In this document: piece after piece, positions 10,884 through 21,692 of the stretch | Layout of the letters: every line of letters starts with the position of its first letter | Numbering within the stretch: the stretch's first letter is position 1 | Translations under genes and position numbers: made by a program | Notes under the pieces: generated by a model | The model's input: only the letters and a program-made list of their open reading frames with translations | The model's database searches: none | What the model was told of the DNA's origin: nothing | Assembly: GCA_013400115.1 (NCBI GenBank) | Contig: VXBP01002894.1 | Coordinates: forward strand, 201,313-265,312 | Length of the DNA stretch: 64,000 nt | Source of the DNA: Rhinopomastus cyanomelas | Taxonomy: Eukaryota > Chordata > Aves > Bucerotiformes > Rhinopomastidae | Direction: 5' to 3'

Positions 10884-11815
10884 TCAAACTGAGGCAGTGT
10901 AGTCTAGATTTTCGGGTAGTGAGGTGGATCGTGACCTGGCTGCAGGATAGAAGTCAGAGAGTGGTGGTCAATGGGACAGAGTCTGGTTGGAGGCCTGTAT
11001 CTAGTGGAGTGCCCCAAGGGTCAGTGCTGGGACCGGTCCTGTTCAATCTATTCAATAATGACATGGATGAGGGAGTAGGGTGCACTGTCAGCAAGTCTGC
11101 TGATGACACAAAGTTGGGTGGCTTTTGACCCCAGCAGGCTGTGCTGCCATTCAGCGAGACCTGGACAGGCTGGAGAGCTGGGCTGAGAGATATGTAATGA
11201 GCTATAACAAGGGTAAGTGTAGAGTCTTGCATCTGGGCAAGAACAATCCCAGGTACCAGTATAGGCTGGGGACTGACTTGTTGGAAAGCAGTGCAGGAGA
11301 AAGGGACCTGGGGGTCCTGGTGGACAGCAGGATGTCTACGAGTCCAGTTCTGGACCCCTCAGCTCAAGAGGGTCACAGAACCCCTGGAGATAGCCCAATC
11401 CAGAGCCACAAAGATGGTGGAGAGAGTGGAACATCTCCCTGATGGGGAAAGGCTGAGGGAGCTGGGTCTCTTTAGCCTGGAGAAAAGGAGACTGAGAGTT
11501 GACGTCATTAATGTTTATAAATATTTGAAAGGAGGATGGAGCCAGGCTCTTCTCAGTGTCGTCTAATGATAGGACGAGAGGCAATGGGAACATAGTATGT
11601 TCCACATCAACCTGAGAAGGAACTTCTTCACAGTGAGGGTGACAATGGACTGGAACAGGCTGCCCAGGGGGTTTGTGGGGTCTCCTTCTCTGGAGAAGTT
11701 TCAGACCCTTCTGGACATGTTCCTGTGTGACTTGATCTAGGTGATTCTGCTCTGGCAGGGGAGTTGGACTAGATGATCTTTCAAGGTCCCTTCCAATCCC
11801 TAATGTTCTGTGACA
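10884..11815 (+). mobile_element. CR1 LINE, truncated, with RT remnant
   Basis: Sense CR1 running from the reverse-transcriptase region to the 3' end (ccttccaatccctaatgttc). Residues readable from 10884 to 11126 include WLQDRSQRVVVNGTESGW and SGVPQGSVLGPVLFNLF. The catalytic box reads SADD instead of the usual FADD. A stop lies at 11126-11128, after which the C-terminal region continues in another frame (GKCRVLHLGKNN). The part between the 'LVDSRMS' and 'VLDPSAQ' regions near 11340 appears deleted. It is a dead copy. Confidence 0.93.
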
Positions 11816-12171
11816 TTACGTCAACCAAATTACTGCAGGAAATGTCCCTATTTCCATTGGAAAATCACCCCTGATAGCTGGCAATGAAACCAAGAGATCA
11901 TTAAAATGGCAATTATTACGAAAAGTCAAAATGAGACACCAAATACAATGATGTCACTGCTATATATTTGACTTTCTGCTCTACCAGTAAAGGGCTTCTT
12001 CATTTGTTTGGTAATAGGGTCTTAAAAAAACCAACTGGAGATATAAAATATGATGTGTTTGCAAAAGATTAAAAATGTAACATAGGCACCAAACTGGGAT
12101 TAACAGCATTTAAATGGAAATAAGTGGTTAAAGTTAAATAATATGTGGTACTTGGTACTCCCTCAGTGTGG
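11816..12171. other. Intergenic, A/T-rich, no feature
   Basis: A/T-rich spacer between opposed CR1 copies. No motif or ORF supported. Confidence 0.5.
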
Positions 12172-12465
12172 GAATCATAGAATCATAGGACAGTTTGGGC
12201 AGGAAGATACCTTCAGGATCATTGTGTCCAACCTTCTCCTAGCCCTATTATCACGACTAAACTTTGTCACTCAGTCCAACAGCTACTCTTCTTTTAAACA
12301 TCTCCAGGGATGGTGACTCAGCCCCTTCCCTGGACAGGCTGTTCCAGTGCCTGAAAACCCTTTCAGGAAAGAAATTTCTCCTGACATCCAACCTTGAACC
12401 TCTGGTGCCATATCCCCTCGTCTTATCACTGGCCACTAGGGAGGACAGACCAAACGACAACTTTC
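12172..12465 (-). mobile_element. CR1 LINE 3' fragment
   Basis: Antisense: starts with the gaatcatagaatcatagg tail and continues through the C-terminal ORF2 remnant, readable on the minus strand as RLDVRRNFFPERVFRHWNSL. Confidence 0.9.
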
Positions 12466-12727
12466 TTTCAAGTAGATGTAGAGTGCAGTAAGTTCTCCCT
12501 TGGAGAGGAGGACAGGAGGAAGTGTGCTGTTAGATAAGGGAAAGCGTTTGGTTCAGTTGGCCATGGCAAACCTGTCCCAAACCTTTATGAAAGCCAGGTC
12601 TTATGAAAAACAAAAAATTAATTAACATAGGCAGTCCCCCGAGCTTTCGCAGCCATTTAAATCCACTGACAGAAACTCAAAGCTCTTTCTTGGATCGTTG
12701 CATCCTTCACCTCCTGTGTTGAAACAT

Positions 12728-12818
12728 TATCTAGGTGACCCTGCTCTGGCAGGGCGATTGGATGTAGACGATCTTTCGAGGTCCCTTCCAATCCCTAATG
12801 TTCCATGATTCTGTGATT
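12728..12818 (+). mobile_element. CR1 LINE 3' terminal fragment
   Basis: A sense tail of about 90 bp: ctaggtgaccctgctctggc, then gaggtcccttccaatcccta and the attctgtgatt end. Confidence 0.88.
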
Positions 12819-13699
12819 AAGAAAATCCCAATTAGGGGCAGGTTTTCCCCAGTGTGGATCCATGTGTGGCATCCCAGCCCCACAATGACAAGCTGCCGTT
12901 GCCCTTCCAGGCAATGAACGTGTCTCCTGCTCTGCAGAACTGAGGGAGGAGGGGCATGAGAAGGGTGGAAATAGGAGAGCCAAAAAGGTCTACCAACAGG
13001 GTTTCAGCTTCCCTGTGCACAGCCAGGGGCTTCTGCTCAGCTTGTTCTGTAGAAGTTAAAAATAAGAAAAGAGAAGAAAAGAGAAGCAAAGTGAAGAGAG
13101 GCAAAGAGGAAACCTTCAAGTGGGGTGTGGGCAGAAGTGATGTGGGATGTGGACTTCTGTGGAATGCTGCTCTTAGGGAGTAACTTCTGGGGGCTGTTCC
13201 TGACCTGCTGCATGTAAGGCAGGAGGGTTCCTGAGCTTCTGCATTGCCAGTGCAGGTCTTTGTGCTCAGCACCATCTGAATTGTTAATTCACTATTGTTA
13301 AATGTACTTTGAGGAGTAATTAATCTTGTATTACATAAAATCAACCTTATTCCAATCCAATTGATTTAAAAAATAAAATTAAATCCTATAACAGGGGTGG
13401 TTTTTTTCCAAAAAGTACCATCCTTCCCATGTCCTTTCTGCTCTCCATTCTGAAGCATAAATACTTTTTTTCTGGACATACTGGGGGTCTCTCCAAGATC
13501 TTCCAAAGACACATGGAGAAACACAGCCTGACCATTAATTTTTCCCATCCCACCTGAACACAAAAATCTTGATGCAATGGGTTCCCACAGCCAGCCAGTA
13601 CACCCCAGTCTGACTCCAGGTGACAAAGAGCTTACAGTAGGGCACCAAAGACTCAGGGCTGTTGTTCTGAGCAGACAGACTCATGATGAGACAAAAATG
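12819..13699. other. Intergenic; purine-rich tract near 13056-13115
   Basis: No gene recognised. A gaaaagagaag-type purine repeat lies at about 13056-13115. The rest looks unique. Confidence 0.5.
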
Positions 13700-14165
13700 G
13701 TAGAATCTTAGAATGTGTTGAGTTGGAAAGGACGTCCAAAACTCATCCAGTCCAACCCCCGTTCAGCCAGCAGGGCCATCACTCACCAGACCAGATTGCC
13801 CAGAGTCCCATCCAGCCTGACCTTGAATGGCTCCAGGGATGGGGGCACCACCACCTCTCTGGGCAGCCTGTTCCAGGGATCCCCCATCCTGAGATTACAG
13901 AACTTTTTCCTAATGTCCAGCCTCAATCTTCCCTTTTCCAGCTTAAAAACATGACCCCTTGCCCTATTGTTCCCTGCCCTTTGGAACAGTCTTTGTCGTT
14001 TTTATGACCCTGTCCGGGATTGGAAGGTCCCCCTGGAGCCTTCTCCTCTTCAGGCTGAACAACCTTTCTTTCACAGCTGCTTTCTTTATGGTGCTGAACA
14101 GCTCTGCCCTGTACCTGAGCAATAGTCTGCGCAAACATCCGCTGCGCTGGTGCCAAGACGGACCA
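13700..14165 (-). mobile_element. CR1 LINE fragment
   Basis: Antisense CR1 of the tgtgttgagttggaaaggac type. It carries the 'cagaccagattgcccagag' and 'gggcagcctgttccaggg' blocks and extends into the ORF2 C-terminal region up to about 14165. Confidence 0.88.
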
Positions 14166-14384
14166 CGTGGGCAGCAGATCAAACACAGCGGGGCTCATCA
14201 CTCTTCCGATGGAGATGTGCGGGCACGCAGTGAGACAGCATCTTCCCCCTCACTCCGGCTGCTGATCTATTGATTTGGAGCCGCTCTGATTCCCCCTGTG
14301 TCTGGCTGTAGATGCAGAAGAGATGAAGCAACTGGGAAATCAGCAAAGCAGCAGGCTGAGCAGTACAAATTGGTAAAAATTATT

Positions 14385-14500
14385 TAATGCTGGGAAGCTG
14401 CTCTAGTCACCCCCTGGTAATACTGTCAATTAAGTGTATGAAATTGATATTAATTATCAGCAATTAATTGTTTGCGAGTGTAATAACGAATAGAGAAAAG
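14385..14500. promoter_or_regulatory. AT-rich homeodomain-motif cluster, possible conserved noncoding element
   Basis: The segment holds tcaattaag, ttaattatc and the palindrome caattaattg within about 60 bp. It is outside all recognisable repeats, which is typical of enhancers near developmental genes. Conservation could not be tested. Confidence 0.3.
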
Positions 14501-14611
14501 GAGGAAGAGCACCATGGCCCATTCACGCTGCAGACCCATTGGCTGTCCCTGACTATTTCCTCTGAAGTGTTTGGGCTCCATTAAGAAGAACATTCATGAA
14601 TTTATTTGCTT

Positions 14612-15453
14612 AGTAGAATCGTAGAATCACTATGGATTGGAAGGGACCTCGAAAGATCATCTAGTCCAATCCCCCTGCCACAGCAGGGTCACCTAGACCA
14701 AGTCACACAGGAACACATCCAGGCGGGTCTTGAACATCTCCAGTGAAGGAGACTCCACAACCCCCCAGGCAGCCCCTTCCAGTGCTCTGTCACCCTCACT
14801 GGGAAGAAGTTCCTTCTCAGGTTGACGTGGAACCTCCTATGTTCCAGCTTACAACCACTGCCCCTCGTCCTATCACTACATGGCGCTGAGAATAGCCCAG
14901 TTCCATCCTCCTGACACCCACCCCTCACATATNTGTCCAGATCTTGCTCAATGACAGCACAGTCTGCTGGGGTGTTGGTGACACCACCCAGCTTTGTGTC
15001 GTCAGCAAACTTGCTGACAGTGCATGCCAATCCCTCATCCAAGTCATCAATGAATAGATTGAACAGGACCGGTCCCAGCACTGACCCCTGGGGCACTCCA
15101 CTAGATACAGGCCTCCAACCAGACTCTGTCCCATTGACCACCACTCTCTGACTTCTACCCTGTAGCCAGTTTACAATCCACCTCACTACCCGAAAATCTA
15201 GACCACACTGTCTCAGTTTGGCTGCGAAGATGCTGTGAGAGACCGTGTCAAATGCCTTTCTTAAGTCAAGATAGATGACATCCACGGCTCTGCCATCATC
15301 CATCCACCTGGTTACGCCCTCATCAAAGGCTATCAGGTTGGTCAAGCATGACTTTCCCTTTGTGAAGCCATGCTGACCCTCCTGTCCTTGATGTGCCTGG
15401 AGACAGTGTCCAGGACAAATTGTTCCATCACCTTTCCTGGGATGGAGGTGAGG
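14612..15453 (-). mobile_element. CR1 LINE with large RT remnant
   Basis: Antisense. From the 3' tail at 14612 rightwards it carries an open frame with CR1 ORF2 motifs: QHGFTKGKSCLTNL, VIYLDLRKAFDTVSH (RT), SGVPQGSVLGPVLFNLF and the catalytic box FADD (KFADDTKLGG). After 'QDLD' the frame jumps, at an N (14933), straight to the C-terminal tail. About 100-200 codons usual in CR1 are missing, so the element is inactive in this assembly. Confidence 0.93.
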
Positions 15454-15880
15454 CAAAATACTGCCACAAAGCAAAAGTACTTACTGGCATTTTGGCTGGT
15501 CCCAGAAGTTCACTCTTTAACCAGGAGGGCAACTTTTTCATGCATTTCTCTCAGTGTGGGAGATTCCCTTTGGCAGGGAGAATTTTTCTCCTTGTCCATT
15601 AACGTTGGTTGAATTTTCATTGATGCAGAGAGACCTCGATTATAACAGCACTAATGAGGGCACCAGATTATGCAGTGTATCGCAGTGACAGCAGATCAAA
15701 ATCAGTCTTCAGAGAAATATTTTCCTCTAGGACTATCTTCCTCCACCCCCAGATTTTTTCAAAATACTCCCACCCAACATATGGTGCAAGTATAGCCAAG
15801 TCCAAAGGCAACGTAATTGTTCAGCATCAGCTGTGTTGGGCTGTTTGAACATTCCTCATAAAACCAGAAATATAACTTTC
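15454..15880. other. Intergenic, no feature recognised
   Basis: Sequence between CR1 copies. No gene or clear repeat seen. Confidence 0.45.
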
Positions 15881-15992
15881 ACAGAATCATAGAATTTCTT
15901 TGGTGGGATGAGAACTTTAAGATTATTAAGTCCAACCATTAATCCAGCACTGCCAGGTCACCACCAGGTCCCAAAACACCACAAATACATGT
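15881..15992 (-). mobile_element. CR1 LINE 3' fragment (subfamily with 'ccattaatccagcactgcca')
   Basis: Antisense tail: acagaatcatagaatttctt, then aagtccaaccattaatccag. It abuts a second CR1 of another subfamily. Confidence 0.82.
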
Positions 15993-16190
15993 CATAGAAT
16001 CATTGAATCATCAGGGATTGGAAGGGACCTCGAAAGATCATCCCGTGCCACAGCAGGATCACCGAGACCAAGTCACACAGGAACACATTCATGTGGGTCT
16101 TAAACTTCTCCAGTGAAGGAGACCCCACATCCTCCCTGGGCAGCCTGTTCCAGTGCTCCATCACCCTCACTGGGAAGAATGTCCTTTAAA
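15993..16190 (-). mobile_element. CR1 LINE 3' fragment
   Basis: Antisense: agaatcattgaatcatcagg, gattggaagggacctcgaaa, the 'caagtcacacaggaacacat' block, ending at 'tcaccctcactgggaagaa'. Confidence 0.9.
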
Positions 16191-16865
16191 CCTCTACTAC
16201 GGATCATGATTCTAAACCAAACCCAGACCCTGGTTCAAAGCAGATGTTTAAAAACATCTCCACTTCCTTTCCCCTCCCTGGTCTCATGTCAGCATGGGGT
16301 TGGGCTGTACAATGTGCCCAAGGAAGCCACAAATACAGGCCAGTTCTGAGCGGCACAGAAGGTCACCAGGGCTGCTGCTGAGCTCAGGAACAGCTGGATG
16401 AGGTGAGAATAAGCTGTGGCACTCAACAAAAATGGGTTGTACGTGCATTGTTCTGCTGATACAAGTCTCTGTACACAAGTATTGTTGCTTTCTTCAACGA
16501 CCTGCACTCTAACCAGAGAGCTAGTGAACACTGGAAACCAGTATTAATCCTTTTTTAGAGCCTTCCACACAGTGATGCATCAAGGGGCATAAACATCATT
16601 TAAGACAATCACAGTTAGCTTGTTGCAATTATTTTTTGATAGAAACCATGAATTTAAGTTACAGCCAGATTTACGCTCACCCTCACCTAACCCAGTGCCA
16701 GGAGCGCTGATCCCAAGTGAGGGAGTGGAGAACTCACTCCTGCACGGGGTGTTTCAGCTTGAACTGTGCCATAAGCAGCAAAAAGAGGATGATCTCCTGG
16801 GGTTAAATCTCTCACCGCCCTCAGCACACTTCATGGGCTTCGCTGAGCCATCAAGTTGCACTTTG
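16191..16865. other. Intergenic, no feature recognised
   Basis: No gene or repeat recognised. Confidence 0.5.
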
Positions 16866-17100
16866 TAGTTGGGAAACTTGACTTGATATTAGGAAGACTT
16901 TTTTCACAGAAAGGGTGGTCAAGCACTAGAATGGGCTTCCCAGGGAGGTGGTTGAGTTGCCATCCCTGGATGTGTTTAAAGATTGTTTGGATGAGGTGTT
17001 GAGGGGTATGGTTTAGGGGTGAACTTGTAAGGTGGGGTAGATGGTTGGACTCGATGATCCCAGGGGTCTTTTCCAGCCAGAGTGACTCTGTGATTCTGTA
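16866..17100 (+). mobile_element. CR1 LINE 3' fragment
   Basis: Sense copy: ttgatattaggaagactttt, gggaggtggttgagttgcca and tagatggttggactcgatga, ending in gtgactctgtgattctgta. It belongs to the same broad subfamily as the antisense element at 62306-63678. Confidence 0.9.
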
Positions 17101-17304
17101 AACTCTGGAGGAAGCACCTATCTCCCAAACCAAGTGGTGGCAGTTTAGAAGGAGGAAAACACAGGTTCTATCTCAAGTAAACAAAAGCAGTATGAAACAA
17201 CTCTTTAGGCTTATAACGCCGAGTCATACTAACCTAGGTGGCATTCCTGCCCTTCCTCCAACCCATTACAAAGACAAGACCTTTAGTACTGACTTACCTA
17301 TTCC

Positions 17305-17600
17305 ATAGAGCAGAACCCTGTCCCTAAGCTCCAGGTCTCCGCGACTTTAAAACATGTCCAGGGATGGCAATTCAACTCCCTCCCTGGGCAGCCTCTTCCA
17401 AGGCCTAACGAACCTTTCCAGGGAGAAGTTGTCCCTCGTGTCCAGCCTAAACTTCCCCTAGTGCAACTTGAGGCCACTTCCTCTTGTCCTATCACCTGTT
17501 CCTTGTGAGAAGAGACCAACACCCACCTCTCTACACTCTCCTTTCAGGCGGTTGTAGATAGTAATAAAGTCTCCCCTCCGCTTCTTTTTCATCGAACTGT
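17305..17600 (-). mobile_element. CR1 LINE fragment lacking its 3' tail
   Basis: Antisense: ctgtccctaagctccaggtc, then gggcagcctcttccaaggcc and ctaaacttcccctagtgcaa into the ORF2 C-terminal region. The tail repeats are missing at its left end. Confidence 0.82.
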
Positions 17601-17875
17601 CCTGCAGAACCACGAGAGATCCTGCTTGATCTGTCCTAATTGGAAACTAATTTCGACTTAAACTGGTCCAACCACACAGGAGATGCCAAGGCAGGGGGTG
17701 TGGGAAGGGCCACAACTTACAATTATTTTTTAAAATAAATGTAGTTTTATTCAGAGGCTCGAGTCTTCTGCACCTCCCAACCCTGCTCAGAGTGGGAAGG
17801 AAAGAACCTTCAGCTGAACCAGCAGAGCTGGGATGCAAAGGAATTGGGACCATTTGTGCTTGATAAAGACCTGAG

Positions 17876-18112
17876 CCAGAGCAGTACTTTTGATTTTGAG
17901 GTGAGGAGAAAATTCTTCACCGAGAGAGTCATTGGCCACTGGAATGGCCTACCCAGGGAGGTGGTGGAGTCGCCAACTCTGGAGCTGTTCAAGGCACGAT
18001 TGGACGTGGCACTTGGTGCCATGGTCTAGCCTTGAGCTCTGTGTTGACAGGTTGGACTTGATGATCTATGAGGTCTCTTCCAACCTTGATAATACTGTGA
18101 TACTGTGATTGT
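17876..18112 (+). mobile_element. CR1 LINE 3' fragment, ATACTGTG-tailed subfamily
   Basis: Sense copy with the peptide remnant RRKFFTERVIGHWNGLPREV. It ends in gataatactgtgatactgtg rather than the usual ATTCTGTG repeat. It is the same subfamily as the antisense element at 63679-64000. Confidence 0.92.
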
Positions 18113-18802
18113 GGGAATTCCTCCTTGTCTTCAACGAGAAGGGCTGTCTCAGCATCACTCACACCACCCTTTGGTTTTATCCTTTAGCAAACAAAATGAG
18201 TGATCATGCTGATGGTGCAGACAGACTCCAGAGCCCATGGGCTGCTGGTGTTGAAGAGGCCCCTTTTCGCTGCATGGCAACCCCTGAGAAGGTGCCCGAA
18301 AAGCCTTCTAGTGAAGAGGAAAACGTCCCTTCCTAACTCCGAGCTCCTCAGTAACATCAGCCTCGCTAATCCACACCTAGCTGCGCGTTGGAACGGGAAA
18401 CCCATTAACGCTCCTCATCGGGGACAGCATTGAAAGGAGGGGACAACTGGGATGAATTTTATTCTTGTGGCAGATCCACAGGCTCACCAAGGGGAACAGA
18501 CCGGTTTGGGAGGATTTACGCTCGCCTAATTAGAGGAGCCGCTGTCTGCTCTCGCAGACACCACCAAAGGAAAGATGTAGAAATCTGCCATCAAACATAT
18601 GAAACAGCTGTGGCTGAAGCCATTCCAGGGACAGGCAAGAGTGGAGGTACCTCAGTGACTGCTTCCGTCGCACGGTGGGGTGTCAAAGGGGAACGCATTA
18701 GGAACAAGAATAACAGTGTCTTTTATCTGGTGAATTAGAACTAAATCTGGGCTGTCTACACTGCAGCAGGAGTAAATGCTGCAGTCTGTTCCAGTTAGAC
18801 AT
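18113..18802. other. Intergenic, no feature recognised
   Basis: Includes an open frame of 102 codons (18430-18738 +) with no recognisable domain. Not called a gene. Confidence 0.5.
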
Positions 18803-18942
18803 CACAGAATCATTAAGGTTGGAAAGGACCTCTGAGATCATCAAGTCCACCTCCAGGACTGCCAGACCATGTCCTAAAGTGCCACATCTAGTCGCCTTTT
18901 GAACACCTGCAGGGGTGGGGACTCCACCACTTCCCTGGGCAG
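18803..18942 (-). mobile_element. CR1 LINE 3' fragment (left arm of opposed pair)
   Basis: Antisense: catcacagaatcattaaggt, then tgggcaga where it meets the next, oppositely oriented fragment. Confidence 0.88.
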
Positions 18943-19023
18943 ATGGCCCTGCTTGTTGTAGAGGGGGGAACTAGATGACATTTGGAGGTCCCTTCTAACC
19001 CCTTCTCTGATTCCATGATTCTG
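18943..19023 (+). mobile_element. CR1 LINE 3' terminal fragment (right arm of opposed pair)
   Basis: Sense: gaactagatgacatttggag, then gtcccttctaaccccttctc and gattccatgattctg. It directly abuts the antisense fragment on its left, with both 3' ends facing outward. Confidence 0.88.
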
Positions 19024-19449
19024 CACCCACTACATCAACTGCTAGACACATCTTACCTACCTGTGTTATGGCACTTTCCTGCCCAGGAAAGCTGAGTTTG
19101 GATGTAAGAACTAATAGAAGGAAATATAAAGGATTTTCTTTTTTTCTCTGGAGGTCTCCAGAGCACTCCAAGAGCTTGGGGAAGCCCCACCATGACCCCT
19201 GTCTACTCAGCTGAACCCAGGGGTAGCAAACAACTGCTGGCTGATAAAAGGATTCCGTTTTACTCTCAGAAACACAATATTTTGTCCTTACATGACCCTA
19301 ACGTGTCCCTTCCCTCCCTCTTTGGAAAGGAATAAATAATTATCCCTATTTTCTGCCAGGAAACACAGATAGCAAGTGGGGTGAGATGGCCTGCAGCCAG
19401 GGCAGAGCCAGCAGCAGAGCTGTGCCTCCAGCCTGGCAGCCCCTATTAA

Positions 19450-19500
19450 CATTAATGCTTAATTAGTGTTTACATTTTCCAAGCACAATGTAAACACGTA
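19450..19500. promoter_or_regulatory. Forkhead-type inverted repeat next to TAAT motifs
   Basis: gtgtttacatt at 19466-19476 and its exact reverse complement aatgtaaacac at 19487-19497 are separated by 10 bases. Each arm contains the forkhead core TGTTTAC/GTAAACA. The left flank carries attaatgcttaattag, a homeodomain-type sequence. It may be a regulatory element or a small hairpin. Function is inferred. Confidence 0.45.
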
Positions 19501-20582
19501 TGTGCTCCAGCCAATACCAGCTGTGACGGAAGGGCGATGTGATCCAAAAGCAATTTCCTCTACTTTCAGAGGGGCATCTATCTCCTGTAGGTAGAAGCAC
19601 TGAGCAGTATCTGAATCACGACACTTCACGCTGGATTGACACTTTATGAGGTGAGAGCAGAGACTAATTAGACTGACAAGAAAGCAGAAGTAGCTGGAAA
19701 ACACAAAAATTTCAAATAACACCCCCCCCCAGTCCTTTGGAGGAAGGGTCTTGGTAGCCATATGGACGCACTCTTTGGAGCAGCAGGTGATTGGTACCAA
19801 CATTAATTGTTCTTTGGAAGGGCAGAAAATTCAGAACAGCTGTAAAATATTTGCAATGAAATCTGAGCCTAGCAGAGGTTAAGCTGGGTTTAAGTTTCTT
19901 TACAGATATTAAAATCAAGTTTGTCTGAGGCAGAAATTCATACAATCAGTGTTTTTCTCGCAAAACTATAAGATGCACTGGGTGGTGTTCCTCAAAAGCA
20001 ATGCTCTACTTACCCAAACATGTAGCACGTCCCTCTGTCACCCGTGGTACCCGGCCCAGGCTGACTAGTCAAACACTGCCTTCCTTGTGGCCCAAGTTTT
20101 CCCACTCCAGGCATCATGTGGACAAATGGTTAGCAGAGAAAGTCACCCATCCAAGGATTTTCTGCTGTGATTGCTGACAAAAATAAATCCACTGGTACTG
20201 TGTGTCACTGGTATTTCTAGAACCTGACACACGGGTGTTAGGTTGGTGATTGTTCCTGGCTCCATGGGAGATGAAGGGATAGGGATGGTTTAGGTCTATC
20301 TAGTCTGGTTGCTCACCAAGAACACGAGGTTGTTCAGACTCCGGTGAGCAGCACAGGGAAAGAGCTGGCAAGACATTACAAGCTGTGCTAAATGAGACAA
20401 GTAAATAACAGATTAATATTGTTATTCTGTCTTATCTTATGGTAGAGTTCAAGTCTTGGTACCATGACAAGGAAACATCCAAAAGCAGAGGGCACCTGGG
20501 GGTGATGGACATTGGCACCGTGGCTGAAAACAACCAGTTTCAGTGACTTTATTTCTAAAAGTCATACACAGATTTGCTTTAT

Positions 20583-20601
20583 GTATATATATATATATAT
20601 A
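20583..20601. repeat. (TA)n microsatellite
   Basis: About nine uninterrupted TA units followed by an A/T-rich stretch. Confidence 0.9.
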
Positions 20602-21159
20602 AAATATGTAGTCTATTTTTTAGATATAATTCTTTATAGATACTTTATATATACAACATATTTGAATATGCTTATATAGATAAAATAGATGACCTATTCA
20701 TATACATAATGTATTTATTTACAGAGAGAGAGGAACTCCTCATGCAATTACAGCAGATCCATGACCCCAGAGTCTCCAAAGCAGCCTGTGGTCCCCAAAT
20801 GCAGGACACACCAGAGAACAAAGCTCAGGACCGACCCGCGGCAAGCGAGGACAGAGTTATCACAGACTCAGCTGCAGGTCTGTGCCACAGTCCTCAGCAA
20901 AGCATGTGTCACCATGCAAGTACACAGCAGATGATTTTTTTAAGCCACTCTTGTATTCTTCTTTAAGAGCTTGCTGTGGAATTAAGTTCTGTGATCGCCT
21001 TCCGTGCAAGGACGAATTGAGCAGCAAGGAGGGGTGAAACACAAAAAAGGTGCCTTAACCCAGGAGAATAAAACAATGAGCAAATCCTTTTCCACAAGGA
21101 AAGCTTCCGAGAGCACACACGACCACAGTGATAGTTTTTGGAGGTTCATTGCCATGTCT

Positions 21160-21276
21160 TGTGGAGATCTGGAGCTTACAGACAGGGTTTAGCAGTGGCC
21201 TTGGGACAGCTGGGTTAATGGTTGGGCTTGACGATCTGGAAGGTCTTTTCCAACCTAAACAATTCTACGATTCTAT
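21160..21276 (+). mobile_element. CR1 LINE 3' fragment
   Basis: Sense: ggagatctggagcttacaga, tggttgggcttgacgatctg and cttttccaacctaaacaatt, ending with tacgattctatgtg. Confidence 0.88.
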
Positions 21277-21523
21277 GTGTAGACCTCACTAGATGGATGA
21301 TTGTGATGTCAGTCTTGCTGATCAAGAAAATGTCTTATCTCCTGAAGTAAAACTGAAATTTAATTTCTTCCACGGTGTCCCACAGCCCTGAAGTTACGTA
21401 ATGGGTGTCCTTCACAAACGTGGCCTCACCTGGAGAAGCCATTCACTGCACAGAGGACACCCATGGAAGCAGCTCAGCGAACCGAGTTTTGTCACTCCCA
21501 CTGACTCTTCAGAAAAAATTACA

Positions 21524-21692
21524 GAATAGAATCATGGAATTGTTTAGGTCGGAAAAGACCTTTCATGACCATTAGCCCAACTGTCCCAAGACCACTGTTA
21601 AACCCCGTCCCTGAGCTCCAGGTCTCCCTGACTTTGAAACACGTCCAGGGGTGGTGACTCAACGCACTTCCTGGGCAGCCTGTTCACAGGGG
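21524..21692 (-). mobile_element. CR1 LINE 3' fragment
   Basis: Antisense: aatagaatcatggaattgtt, aggtcggaaaagacctttca, ctgagctccaggtctccctg and cctgggcagcctgttcacag. Same subfamily as the sense copy 250 bp to its left. Confidence 0.88.

Larger units (their letters stand above)
19024..21159. other. Intergenic; AT-rich blocks, no gene recognised
   Basis: Holds a forkhead-type inverted repeat (19466-19497) and a TA microsatellite (20583-20601) inside a longer A/T-rich stretch (20540-20730). No protein gene supported. Confidence 0.5.

Noticed and set aside
18430..18738. 102-codon + ORF
   Set aside because: No recognisable family and no supporting gene structure.
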